Below are positions 35,724 to 44,637 of a stretch of 64,000 bases of DNA, piece by piece. Each line of letters begins with the position of its first letter. Within the stretch, counting starts at the first letter, position 1. Origin of the DNA: Odoribacter splanchnicus DSM 20712 (GTDB lineage: Bacteria > Bacteroidota > Bacteroidia > Bacteroidales > Marinifilaceae); NCBI RefSeq assembly GCF_000190535.1, contig NC_015160.1, positions 1,860,001-1,924,000 on the forward strand. The letters run 5' to 3'. The position numbers and the translations under genes are program-made. The notes beneath the pieces were generated by a model. The model had not been told where the DNA came from. It was given only the letters and a program-made list of their open reading frames with translations, and searched no databases.

Positions 35724-36057
35724 TTAATATTTAAACGGTTCGGTTTTCACAAAAATCCGATAGTCTTTGATCATCCCCGGCAGGTTCGCTTCTGCCCGCG
35801 GCAGATAACGGAAACCGGTCACTTCAGTCACCTCTCCCAGATCGGTCACAATCTGGTGGAGATGCTTCGGTTACTGCCCACTATAAGCGGTGTGCCATAT
35901 AAAGACTAAACGAAATATTCCGGTCCAGCATAGCTTTCATTCCTTCTACCAAAGCTTCCGTACTCCAGGTTTCGTGGGGACATCCCCAATGGTCGAACCA
36001 ACCGGGCCAAAATTCGCTACACATCAGAGGGGGACTTTTGGAAACACAATCCCAACA
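35724..36057 (-). pseudogene. remnant of a GH35 beta-galactosidase gene
   Basis: Two gene pieces are fused on the minus strand. Piece one (36057 to about 35890) reads PLMCSEFWPGWFDHWGCPHE...MLDRNISFSLYMAH, matching the second half of the GH35 catalytic domain. Piece two (about 35900 to 35724) reads in another frame WHTAYSGQ, stop, PKHLHQIVTDLGEV...GFRYLPRAEANLPGMIKDYRIF and ends KTEPFKY plus TAA; this looks like the C-terminal F5/8-type carbohydrate-binding domain of the same enzyme class. The joint lies in ATATGGCACACC (about 35889-35900), where both reading frames make sense. One CAA-to-TAA change (35871-35873) interrupts piece two. The 5' half is missing beyond the ISAs1 copy 2 end at 36058. 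Confidence 0.75.
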
Positions 36058-37456
36058 CAGGGCAACCGCACCAAAATTTCTATTAAAATATGTTTTGTGG
36101 CATAAATCATTAAAATATTTCAAAAAAAGTTGTGTAATTGGGGAATAAAGGTAATCTTGCAGATAGAAAAGTCTTAACATATGAAAATAGAACCTTAACG
36201 ACTGGATTTTTTACGTGAAGATTTTGCAAACCAAAGTCTCTTGACTATGATTCGTGAGATCTTATAAGAGGTCTCTTTCCATAAAGAGGCCTCTTTTTAT
36301 GATTTAGAAAATCAGATTAGTATCCCAATAATTTTCTTAAATAGTTAATATCCAAGGCTGCTTTGTAAAGTCTTCTTTTTAGACTCAGTTTGTCTTTTTG
36401 TTCTGATACGATATGTAAAGCTACTTTTCTAAGCACTGACAAGTTTTGCGAGGAGTATCCTTTCCTTGCCCTGCAATTATCCTCTTTAAAAGTAACATCC
36501 AGGTGCCAATGAAGTTGGTTTTCAATGCTCCGGTGTCCCCTTATCAGCTTTTGAAAGTAAGACGCGCTTAATCCGATCTCATCACTGATATAATATCTGG
36601 TTTCATAGGTTGTCTTCCCGTTTATTTCCCGACTTGACTCTATTTTATAATCGTGCCCGGTCCCCTCCAGGATCGAATAGTTTCCGCAAGCAGATATTCC
36701 CTTGCAGGAAGAATGCAGCACTTCCTGACCTCTATCCTTCCATGATCTTTATCTACGCTCGTATCTTTATCAAGGCCGCCGTTTACTTTAAATGCACATT
36801 CAATATCTTCATACAGAGATTTCTGATTGCCCTTTACCGACAACAAATAATGGCCTTTCTTATCAAGTATTAAGTCAATGATCTCTCGCTGTGTCCCCAT
36901 GGCATCTATGGAGACAATCGCCTCTTCAATGTCAATCTCCGACAAGACAGCAGGGATGGCTGTTATCTCATTAGACTTGTCTTCTACCTTTCCTTGAGAG
37001 ATACAGAACCTATTCTCGATTACCCAAGCATTCAGGATATACAGACCTTTATTTCCTGTGGAAGTCGGAGATGTCCCACCTTGTTTCTTTCCATCTATAA
37101 CAATCTGCTTTTCTGATAAATCAGACAGGATTGATTTACCATAACTGCGAAGACAATGTTCCAATTCTGATGGTTCAATACGCTGGAATACACGCTCAAA
37201 CGTATCTTCTGATGGTACACCGTTTGGTAGAGAAAGCAAATCATTCAACATTTCTCCACGCTCTAAAGCAAACAGACGCATATCTTCATAATCTGTTCCG
37301 CCTGTCAGATAAGTACACAAACCTATCATTAATATATCTGACAACAAAGGTAGACAGCGACCTGTTACACGAGGATCTGTCACTTCTGAAAAATAATTAG
37401 AGGTATTCATTTTGCAATGATAAACTTTTTAGAGGAATTTTGGTGCGGTCGCCCTG
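36058..37456 (-). mobile_element. ISAs1-type insertion sequence, copy 2
   Basis: 1399 bp, nearly identical to copy 1, same CAGGGC ends and same orientation. It interrupts the GH35 remnant on its left side. The flanks do not match (ATCCCAACA left, ATTGTAGAC right), so the target duplication is absent. Something happened next to its right end after insertion, and that end directly abuts a 68-bp palindrome. Confidence 0.9.
36317..37410 (-). pseudogene. ISAs1-family transposase, frameshifted (copy 2)
   Basis: The N-terminal frame (37410 to about 36640) begins MNTSNYFSEVTDPRVTGRCL and continues through the first catalytic region to GPGTIIK. The remaining part (IESSREINGKTTYE... to LRKLLGY) is in another frame because the T run at 36643-36646 has four T, against five in copy 1. 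The N-terminal frame here and the C-terminal frame of copy 1 together give a full ISAs1 transposase of about 365 residues. The defect is different from that in copy 1. Confidence 0.85.
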
Positions 37457-37523
37457 ATTGTAGACTAAAGTGTGTCAAGTAAATAAAATAATTAACTTTA
37501 CAGACACACTTTAGTCTACAATC
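37456..37523. repeat. 68-bp palindromic element abutting ISAs1 copy 2
   Basis: The 20-bp arm GATTGTAGACTAAAGTGTGT (37456-37475) is repeated in perfect reverse complement at 37504-37523; one more pair extends it to 21 bp. The loop is 26 bp and A/T-rich. The arms contain a TGTAGAC...GTCTACA outline like the two ends of an insertion sequence brought together, so this may be a miniature (MITE-like) element or two abutted IS ends. Confidence 0.75.
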
Positions 37524-37696
37524 TCGTCTGTAACCGGCCGATCGAAGTATTTTCAATGCCGGTTAGGAATATCATTCCGAGCTAAATCTTTTATCTGCAC
37601 CAGGGGGAGAAATCCTTCCAATACGCTAAACAGGAAGGGCAGATCGGATCAGGACCGAAAGGACCCGGCCTCTTTGAGTATCAATATATAAGCGAA
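37524..37696. other. spacer between the palindrome and rpoD
   Basis: About 170 bp with no reading frame I can support on either strand. It is probably what is left of sequence once separated from the GH35 gene by a deletion; no homology is recognised. Confidence 0.35.
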
Positions 37697-37718
37697 AAAA
37701 CGCCCCGAAGGGCGTTTT
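37697..37718 (-). terminator. intrinsic terminator of rpoD
   Basis: A perfect 9-bp stem, AAAACGCCC / GGGCGTTTT, with a CGAA tetraloop lies 2 bp beyond the rpoD stop. The A/T-flanked symmetry would let it work in both directions. Confidence 0.85.
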
Positions 37719-37720
37719 CA

Positions 37721-38581
37721 TTATCCTAAGTATGTTTTCAACAATTTACTTCTTGAAGAGTGTCTTAAACGACGAATGGCCTTCTCTTTAATCTGCCGCA
37801 CCCTTTCACGGGTCAGACCGAACTTCTCGCCGATCTCTTCCAAAGTCATTTCCTGGGTATTGATCCCGAAGAATAATTTGATAATATCCCTTTCCCTTTC
37901 GGTCAAAGTAGACAAAGCTCTTTCTACTTCGGTAGAAAGCGATTCGTTGATCAACGTACGGTCAGCGATAGGCGAATCGTCATTTACCAATACATCCAGC
38001 AAACTATTATCTTCTCCCTCGACGAAAGGAGCATCCACTGAAATATGACGTCCGGATACCCTTAACGTATCGGCCACTTTTTCTGCGGGCAAATCCAATG
38101 AATCAGCCAATTCTTCAGGCGAAGGACGACGTTCGTTCTCTTGTTCGAAACGCGAAAAAGCCTTGTTGATTTTATTCAATGAACCAACCTGATTCAAAGG
38201 CAAACGAACAATACGCGACTGTTCTGCCAAAGCCTGCAGGATAGACTGACGAATCCACCACACTGCATAAGATATAAACTTAAACCCACGGGTTTCGTCG
38301 AATTTTTCTGCAGCTTTGATCAAACCGAGGTTCCCCTCGTTTATCAAGTCCGGCAAGCTCAAGCCTTGATTCTGATACTGCTTGGCCACAGACACTACAA
38401 ACCGCAGATTCGCCCTCGTCAATTTCTCCAGTGCTTTCTGGTCTCCCTTCCGGATCCGCTGAGCCAGCTCAACTTCTTCTTCAACGGTTATCAGATCCTC
38501 TTTACCAATTTCCTGCAAATACTTATCCAGAGATGCACTTTCCCTGTTGGTTATTGATTTTGTGATTTTTAGTTGTCTCAT
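37721..38581 (-). CDS. rpoD: primary RNA polymerase sigma factor (Bacteroidetes RpoD)
   Basis: From ATG 38581 the protein has 286 residues and starts [26 protein letters not shown]. It lacks region 1.1, as do the primary sigma factors of Bacteroidetes. Regions: 1.2 (about 15-45), 2 with [17 protein letters not shown] and [16 protein letters not shown] (about 60-125), 3 (about 140-200), and 4 with [27 protein letters not shown] (about 245-275). This type of sigma recognises TTTG at -33 and TAnnTTTG at -7, the very boxes found upstream of several genes in this window. An earlier in-frame ATG eight codons upstream was not preferred. Confidence 0.95.
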   Translation of the reverse strand: MRQLKITKSITNRESASLDKYLQEIGKEDLITVEEEVELAQRIRKGDQKALEKLTRANLRFVVSVAKQYQNQGLSLPDLINEGNLGLIKAAEKFDETRGFKFISYAVWWIRQSILQALAEQSRIVRLPLNQVGSLNKINKAFSRFEQENERRPSPEELADSLDLPAEKVADTLRVSGRHISVDAPFVEGEDNSLLDVLVNDDSPIADRTLINESLSTEVERALSTLTERERDIIKLFFGINTQEMTLEEIGEKFGLTRERVRQIKEKAIRRLRHSSRSKLLKTYLG

Positions 38582-38613
38582 ACTATCTTTTATATACCAC
38601 TGCAAACGTCCTG

Positions 38614-38644
38614 CAAAGGTATGGTTTTTTATTCATTAAGCAAT
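38614..38644 (-). promoter_or_regulatory. promoter of rpoD
   Basis: On the minus strand TACCTTTG (38621-38614) is an exact -7 match, with ATTG (38644-38641) 19 bp upstream, three of four bases of the -33 box. It lies 32 bp upstream of the rpoD ATG. Confidence 0.55.
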
Positions 38645-38680
38645 TTGTAAAATTGTCCAATCTTAGTAGATTAACATTTT

Positions 38681-40135
38681 TTAATCCAGCAGCGAAAAAG
38701 CGAAATATTCAACTCTTCCCCTCGGACTCACTGCAGTAACGAAAACTCCCTCATCTCCGGCTGCTTTCAGAGCCCTCTCCAAATCCTCGCTATCGTAGAT
38801 GACCATGTCGTTAATTTTAACAATAATATAACCTTCGGTCAACCCAGCTGATTTTAATTTACCATTTTTCAAATCGGTAATCTTAACCCCTTTATTCAGC
38901 CGATAGCGATAACGTTCTGCCTGCGTCAAGGGTTGCACCTCAGCTCCCAAAATTCCGGAACCGGTCTTCAGGCTGACATCTCCATAACTATTTTGCAAAA
39001 CAACATCTGCAACCTTCTCTTTTCCATCCCGGCTCAAAGTCATCTGAACCGTATTCCCGGGGGTATATTGGGCCAACTGTTCCTGCAACTGTGCAAAAGT
39101 CTTCGCTTCATAGCCATTCAACTGCAAAATAACATCCCCGACTTTCACTCCGGCCTTTTCAGCAGCTCCACCCGGAATCACTTCCGCCACATAAATACCC
39201 GATTGCTCTTTCAACTTGTATTCTTTCGCTAAGGCCGGAGTCAATTCCTGCATCTTGATACCGATCATTGCCCGCTGTACCTTACCGTATTCTTTCAGGT
39301 CACTGACCACTTTACGTGCTACATTCACCGGCACTGCAAACGAATATCCCGAATAGCTCCCGGTAGGTGACTGAATAGCCGTATTGATACCGATCAACTC
39401 TCCTTTCGCATTCACCAAGGCACCACCGCTATTTCCGGGATTCACCGCAGCATCCGTTTGTAAGAAAGATTCCAGGTTCATTTTTCCCCCCAGCTGACGA
39501 GCCTTGGCACTGATGATTCCTGCCGTAACCGTAGAAGTCAGATTGTAAGGATTACCGACAGCCAGTACCCATTCTCCTAAAACCACATCATCCGAATTAC
39601 CGTATTCGATAGGCTGTAAACCGTTCGCATCGATTTTCAACAGGGCTATATCCGTATCGGGATCGGTTCCGATTACCTTTGCTTCGAATTCACGCTTATC
39701 GTTCAAAGTAACCATCACCTTATCACTCCGGTCGATCACGTGATTATTGGTAATGATATAACCATCTTCCGTAATGATCACTCCCGATCCGATTCCCATA
39801 TTCCGGGGCACTTCACGCATCTGGGGTTGTACTCCTCCAAACCAAAATTCCAAAGGATTTCCATAATACTCCTTTCTCATCTGTACGGTCATCACATTGA
39901 CCACAGCAGGTACTGTCTTTTTGGCAGCCATTCGCAGGTCTACCGGCCCAGCACTGTCATTAAGTACGTCATTTTCAGATTTATGAACGACAGGACGCAC
40001 AGCGCCCGGACCTACAATTTGGTGTTGCAGGGTAGGTTGTATGGTTTTCGAACCGAAATTATCAGCTATAAAATAAGCAATCAGGCCGCCTGCAAGCCCT
40101 AACACCAACGGAATAATAAACTTTGTTATTTTCAT
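38681..40135 (-). CDS. DegP/HtrA-type periplasmic serine protease
   Basis: 484 residues. An N-terminal signal/anchor segment (about 5-25) leads to a trypsin-like domain with catalytic triad His 132 (NNHV), Asp 162 (DTDIALLKI) and Ser 236 (GNSGGAL). Two PDZ domains follow at about 290-380 (GIYVAEVIPGGAAEKAGVKVGDVILQLNG) and 390-480 (GVKITDLKNGKLKSAGLTEGYIIVKIND). Do-family proteases degrade or refold misfolded envelope proteins. The gene ends about 100 bp upstream of rpoD on the same strand and is divergent from dapF, with 119 bp between them. Confidence 0.95.
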   Translation of the reverse strand: MKITKFIIPLVLGLAGGLIAYFIADNFGSKTIQPTLQHQIVGPGAVRPVVHKSENDVLNDSAGPVDLRMAAKKTVPAVVNVMTVQMRKEYYGNPLEFWFGGVQPQMREVPRNMGIGSGVIITEDGYIITNNHVIDRSDKVMVTLNDKREFEAKVIGTDPDTDIALLKIDANGLQPIEYGNSDDVVLGEWVLAVGNPYNLTSTVTAGIISAKARQLGGKMNLESFLQTDAAVNPGNSGGALVNAKGELIGINTAIQSPTGSYSGYSFAVPVNVARKVVSDLKEYGKVQRAMIGIKMQELTPALAKEYKLKEQSGIYVAEVIPGGAAEKAGVKVGDVILQLNGYEAKTFAQLQEQLAQYTPGNTVQMTLSRDGKEKVADVVLQNSYGDVSLKTGSGILGAEVQPLTQAERYRYRLNKGVKITDLKNGKLKSAGLTEGYIIVKINDMVIYDSEDLERALKAAGDEGVFVTAVSPRGRVEYFAFSLLD

Positions 40136-40174
40136 ATTCTCTTCCTGATTAAATTGTTACAATTTCCAATTATC

Positions 40175-40205
40175 TTTGTCGTTTACAATAGTAACAATAT
40201 CTTTG
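40175..40205 (+). promoter_or_regulatory. promoter of dapF
   Basis: TTTG at 40175-40178, 19 bp, then TATCTTTG at 40198-40205, an exact match to the Bacteroidetes consensus. The dapF ATG follows at 40255. Confidence 0.6.
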
Positions 40206-40254
40206 CCAAGTGTTTATTAATAATTTCTTAATTAGCAAAGCTTAACATCACACT

Positions 40255-41058
40255 ATGATTATTAAGTTTCAAAAATTTCAAGGTGCTGGCAATGACTTCA
40301 TTATCATTGATAATCGCAATCAGGTATACGAATTTACAAGAGAAATTGTTGAGTATTTCTGTGATCGCAAATTCGGTATCGGAGCCGATGGCCTGATGTT
40401 ATTAGAAACTTGTCCGGGTTACGATTTCAAGATGCGGTATTTCAACTCCGATGGCAGGGAAGCCAGTCTGTGCGGTAACGGCAGCAGATGCATCGTTGCC
40501 TATGCCCATCGCTTGGGCCTGTTTCTGCAAACCACCCGTTTCCTGGCAGCAGACGGTGAACATCAGGGCGAAATTACCCTCCAGGGCGTACGGGTTAAAA
40601 TGAACGATGTATCCCGAATTACGGTGACCCCCGATTATTTCTTCCTGGATACCGGCTCTCCCCATTATGTAAAAGTAGTAGCCGATGCATTTCAGACGGA
40701 CGTCGTCACAGCAGGCCGTATGATCCGTTATGCCCCTTCTTTCCAACCCGGAGGCACCAACGTAAACTTCATTACCCCCACTCCGGCATGTATCCGAATC
40801 GCTACCTATGAGCGAGGAGTCGAAGACGAAACCCTTGCCTGCGGGACCGGTTGTGTAGCCGCTGCCCTTTCCGCAGCCCTGTTAAATCACGACCACTCCG
40901 GGACCTATACGTTACAAACCAAAGGAGGTATATTGAAAGTAAGTTTCAAACAACTGGCAGACAACCATTTCACAGACATTTGGCTGGAAGGTCCTGCCGA
41001 ATTCGTTTTTGCCGGCGAAATCGAAACACCCCAAAACCGAGACAAGAAAGCAATGTAA
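40255..41058 (+). CDS. dapF: diaminopimelate epimerase
   Basis: 267 residues, standard length. The enzyme interconverts LL- and meso-diaminopimelate, for lysine and for peptidoglycan. The two catalytic cysteines are Cys 73 in SLCGNGSRC and Cys 196 in LACGTGC; the start KFQGAGNDF is also diagnostic. A promoter precedes it. The next gene converges from the other strand, and the roughly 180 bp between them contain two inverted repeats. Confidence 0.97.
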   Translation: MIIKFQKFQGAGNDFIIIDNRNQVYEFTREIVEYFCDRKFGIGADGLMLLETCPGYDFKMRYFNSDGREASLCGNGSRCIVAYAHRLGLFLQTTRFLAADGEHQGEITLQGVRVKMNDVSRITVTPDYFFLDTGSPHYVKVVADAFQTDVVTAGRMIRYAPSFQPGGTNVNFITPTPACIRIATYERGVEDETLACGTGCVAAALSAALLNHDHSGTYTLQTKGGILKVSFKQLADNHFTDIWLEGPAEFVFAGEIETPQNRDKKAM

Positions 41059-41234
41059 GCGGAGTGCCGGTCAGCCTCCCACCTTTAGGCCTTCCTGATT
41101 GGCGCAATCTTCGATTCCGGGAAAAATTTCATCAGGAAGGCTATTTCGCTTATCAGCCACAGAAATGTCAAGCCACGAAACATCAATCAGAGACAGGAGT
41201 TCGCCGATCGTTTTTCCGGCCAGCCGGAAAACCT
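41059..41234. other. intergenic region between convergent dapF and META gene
   Basis: It holds two inverted repeats: GCCTTCCTGAT/ATCAGGAAGGC (roughly 41091-41146) and TTTTCCGG-CCAG-CCGGAAAA (41212-41231). The second is compact and lies 4 bp beyond the META-domain stop, so it may act as a terminator, although no T tract follows it on either strand. Confidence 0.4.
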
Positions 41235-41651
41235 TTACTTAGCTTCTTCGGCCTTTTTAAATACAGCGACTACCTTATTTTTAGACAGGAAAGAAAGTTT
41301 GTTGTCTTTGATCGAATAACCGTCTACACCATCCAGCATTTGGAAAAATTCCGTTTCGGTCTGTAGGTCGGGACAAGCCATCCGCGTCGCTCCCATCGGA
41401 GAAAATTTCAAACGGCTCGACTCCATTTCATAATTACCGAAAAAACGGTTACAGCCCCCCCTTCCGTTCACCCGGTGTTCGGCTTCATTAAACTGAATAA
41501 AAATCTCGCTATTGGGATCGGTCAAGCTCAATTCTTTATCGTTAAGCGTTTGCAATACCCATTTCACTCCACTCAACTTCGCCATATTTTTCGAAGAGTT
41601 ACATCCGACAACAGATAACGCAACACATAACACGAGTAAAAAACTTTTCAT
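41235..41651 (-). CDS. META-domain lipoprotein (HslJ-like)
   Basis: 138 residues, lipoprotein signal with Cys 17 (LSVVGCNSSKN). The META domain covers about 25-135: WVLQTLNDKEL, GRGGCNRFFGNYEM, LKFSPMGATRMACPD and a terminal LSFLSKNKVVAVFKK. Related HslJ proteins are heat-inducible outer-membrane lipoproteins linked to antibiotic tolerance in other phyla; the role here is unknown. It is monocistronic by appearance. Confidence 0.88.
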   Translation of the reverse strand: MKSFLLVLCVALSVVGCNSSKNMAKLSGVKWVLQTLNDKELSLTDPNSEIFIQFNEAEHRVNGRGGCNRFFGNYEMESSRLKFSPMGATRMACPDLQTETEFFQMLDGVDGYSIKDNKLSFLSKNKVVAVFKKAEEAK

Positions 41652-41783
41652 GACTTTTTCCTTTTCAATTTAAACTATTAAACTTAAAATACCATAGCAA
41701 ACGATACAATGGTATCCCTTAATATATCATTTCTTTTTCAGCAAATATCATGCCAACATAATCCGTTATGTTCTTCTCCCTCT

Positions 41784-43024
41784 TTAGCTTCCCATTGGTT
41801 TTGCGCCTACGGTCTGATACCCTAACAATCTAAAACACATAACATTATAATCATACATATAGAAGCGGATATTATATTCGTCCGGCGTCTGATAAAAATT
41901 ATTTTGCATAGTCACCAAATCAGGTTTTTTCTCCTTCGAAGGGACTACAGCGAACATATAATCATAATATCCCTGTTTCAGCTCGGCCTGCCCGACATAC
42001 GCTTTATTCTTCGCATCATAGTCCATTTTTAATTCAGGCAGCAACTGCCAGTCTGCAAATTTCCCATAGATATAAACTTCCGCTCCGGGAATAGGTTCCG
42101 GATAAAGAATAGCAAAATGGGCGACGATATAATCGGCTTCCAGATCAGAATTTTGTACATTCTCTGCCTCGATGTAAAAATTCCCCCCCCCCGATCAGGG
42201 GTCGGAATATAACGCTGAGGAACGGTACCAGGTACCAGGATGAAATTATATCTCCCTTCCGGTCCCTTCAATACATCTTTCACATAACGGGTATAATAAA
42301 CCAAACTGGAACATTGGAAATTACGAAAAGGAGACAAACCGTTGAAAATATTATCGACCCCGTTGCCGTATACCAATTGGTTTTGCCGGACAAAAGTGGG
42401 AGTAAAATTTCTGCGGGAATTCGGATCCTGGTTTTGAGTCACATACACCCGGGTATCCCGCACCGGATTATAGATCTGCAAACCGGTATAGTTCACTGTA
42501 AAATTCAGTTGCCGGGAAGTGTACAAAAAAGTAGGATTCGTGCTATTCACCACAGATGCAGCGATACCGACCTTATTTTCCACGACAGCAAAACGTTGTG
42601 AAACAACCGCACTATCCGGATTCTGATCGTTGTATACCTGTAATAAATAGTTCCCGGACAATTTGATACCCACTTCTTCATTCGGCAAATTCAAGGTAAA
42701 CCGGGTGTAAGGCACAACCGTATTGAAAGAGTATTCGTAATTATCCAGCGGATTACTGAAAAATCCGGTCAAATAAGTAAAACTGCTCAAATTGGAATTA
42801 TTCCAATCAGGATCGCAATGAACAATTTTATAGGTATATGAGTTCGTCTCGCTACTCAGATCGTCGAAACTAAAAAAAAGCTGCTGTCCACTCCCCAACT
42901 CGATAACCGGTTCGGCAAAAGGACTGCCGACAGGGTAACACTGAACGGTTCTGATCTGGCTTTGCGCCGGTATCATATTCCCTATCCCCAGGATAAAAAC
43001 CGATAGATTCAAAAAAAACTTCAT
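41784..43024 (-). CDS. DUF5103/T9SS plug-like protein, reading frame interrupted at a G10 tract
   Basis: The gene begins at ATG 43024 with a signal peptide (about 1-21) and matches the DUF5103 family, recently renamed for the type IX secretion plug protein that closes the SprA translocon. Reading continues through FFSFDDLSSETNSYTYKIVHCDPDW to YIPTPDRGG. Here ten G (minus strand; C run 42183-42192) shift the frame. With 8 or 11 G the frame would continue NFYIEAENVQNSDLEADYIV through to the true end VGAKPMGS at 41784, 415 residues or so in all. As read, the protein is truncated with a short nonsense tail. Homopolymer slippage could make this an on/off switch; a sequencing error is the simple alternative. 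Confidence 0.8.
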
Positions 43025-43052
43025 CCCCAATAAATTAAAATCTAATTAACGA

Positions 43053-43060
43053 CAAAATTA
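43053..43060 (-). promoter_or_regulatory. -7 box candidate for the DUF5103 gene
   Basis: TAATTTTG on the minus strand (43060-43053) matches the -7 consensus, 28 bp upstream of the ATG. No good -33 box is seen. Confidence 0.35.
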
Positions 43061-43073
43061 CGTAATTGGTTTG

Positions 43074-43081
43074 TATATTTG
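43074..43081 (+). promoter_or_regulatory. -7 box candidate for the nqr operon
   Basis: TATATTTG at 43074-43081 matches the -7 consensus; no TTTG lies at the right distance upstream. The leader of about 110 nt before nqrA contains a GCCCC-TTATC-GGGGC hairpin at 43125-43139. Confidence 0.4.
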
Positions 43082-43198
43082 TGTCTTAATTTTAGGAAAA
43101 CTATAACACTTCATATTTTTGCAAGCCCCTTATCGGGGCGAGGTAAAAAGTTATGTGGTCAGTAATTGTAAATACTTAATTATTAATAATTAAAACAC

Positions 43199-44554
43199 AT
43201 GTCCAAGGTAATCAAATTAAAAAAAGGCCTTGATATCAAGTTAAACGGAGAAGCGGAAAAAGTGGTGCAACCTGCTGGTAAAATAACCAGTTGTGCGTTA
43301 AAACCGACGGATTTCCGGGCTATGACTCCGAAACTAGCAGTCAAGGTCGGCGATGAAGTGAAAGCGGGAGATGTCTTATTTATCGACAAAACACATCCCG
43401 AAATTAAATTCACAACACCGGTAAGTGGTACCATTGAAGCCATCAACCGAGGCGAAAGACGTAAATTACTGGAAGTCGTAGTCAAGGCAGATGCCGAGAC
43501 CCGGTACCGGGATTTCGGAAAAACAGAAGTCAGCAAACTGAATCGGGATGAAATCATCGACAGGCTGTTGGAAAGCGGCGTTTGGCCTCTGATCAAACAA
43601 CGTCCTTACGACATCATTGCAGACCCGATGAGTACACCGAAAGCCGTTTTCGTGTCGGCCTTCGATTCTGCTCCTCTGGCTCCGGATTACGACCTGATCC
43701 TGAACAATCAGAGCAAAGATCTTCAAACCGGTATCGATTGCCTTTGCAAACTCTGCAATAAAAATGTAAATCTGGGCTTGCAGGAAAATACTCCCTCCGC
43801 TTCTGTATTTACCAAACTACAGCATGTAGATATCAATTATTTTGCCGGTCCGCATCCGGCTGGCAACGTAGGTGTTCAGATTCATCACCTGAATCCGATC
43901 AACAAAGGAGAACAAGTATGGGTGGTCAACATTCAGGATGTCGCTATCATCGGCCGCCTGTTCAATGAAGGCCGGTTCGATGCACGTAAAATTATCGCCC
44001 TGGCCGGTTCTGAAGTGACAAAACCCCAGTATTATCACAGTATTTTGGGTGCTTCTATTCAGGATCTCACCGCAGGAAAATTAAAAAATGCAGTAGAACA
44101 ACGGATCATTTCCGGCAACGTACTCACCGGAACCCGAGTCGTTCCGGAAGGTCATCTGGGCTATTACGACAATCAAATCACCGTCATCCCGGAAGGCAAT
44201 AACTACGAATTTTTAGGCTGGGCGGCCCCGGGTTTCAATAAATTCTCGGCTTCCAGATTATTCCCGTCCTTTTTATGTCCGAAGAAACATTACACCCTGG
44301 ACACCAATTACCACGGTGAACGCCGGGCCTTCGTCGTTACCGGACAATATGAAAAAGTATTTCCGATGGACATCTATCCGGTATATTTGCTGAAAGCTGT
44401 CCTCGCCCAGGATATCGACCGCATGGAACAACTCGGTATCTACGAAGTTGTGCCCGAAGACATGGCTTTATGTGAATTTGTCTGTACCTCGAAGACGCCT
44501 GTTCAGAAAATCCTGAGCGACGGAATCGAACTGATGATGAAAGAAACGAATTAA
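43199..44554 (+). CDS. nqrA: Na+-translocating NADH:quinone reductase subunit A
   Basis: 451 residues. Subunit A is the soluble cytoplasmic part of the sodium pump and helps to bind quinone. The start MSKVIKLKKGLDIKLNGEAEK, the repeated GDEVKAGDVLFIDKTHPEIKFTTPVSGTI (biotinyl-lipoyl-like fold, about 40-75) and PMDIYPVYLLKAVLAQDIDRMEQLGIYEV near the end fit NqrA and its length. It opens the complete six-gene cluster nqrABCDEF; nqrB follows after 83 bp. Confidence 0.96.
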   Translation: MSKVIKLKKGLDIKLNGEAEKVVQPAGKITSCALKPTDFRAMTPKLAVKVGDEVKAGDVLFIDKTHPEIKFTTPVSGTIEAINRGERRKLLEVVVKADAETRYRDFGKTEVSKLNRDEIIDRLLESGVWPLIKQRPYDIIADPMSTPKAVFVSAFDSAPLAPDYDLILNNQSKDLQTGIDCLCKLCNKNVNLGLQENTPSASVFTKLQHVDINYFAGPHPAGNVGVQIHHLNPINKGEQVWVVNIQDVAIIGRLFNEGRFDARKIIALAGSEVTKPQYYHSILGASIQDLTAGKLKNAVEQRIISGNVLTGTRVVPEGHLGYYDNQITVIPEGNNYEFLGWAAPGFNKFSASRLFPSFLCPKKHYTLDTNYHGERRAFVVTGQYEKVFPMDIYPVYLLKAVLAQDIDRMEQLGIYEVVPEDMALCEFVCTSKTPVQKILSDGIELMMKETN

Positions 44555-44637
44555 TTTACGATGGAAGATTTCCGATCATCACCCAATAGGGAGGTATCGG
44601 AGCTAACATCTAAAATTTAAAATCTAAAATTAATAAA

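Noticed and set aside
43025..43030. TTG start two codons before the DUF5103 ATG
   Set aside because: The ATG at 43024 begins a standard signal peptide; TTG not needed.
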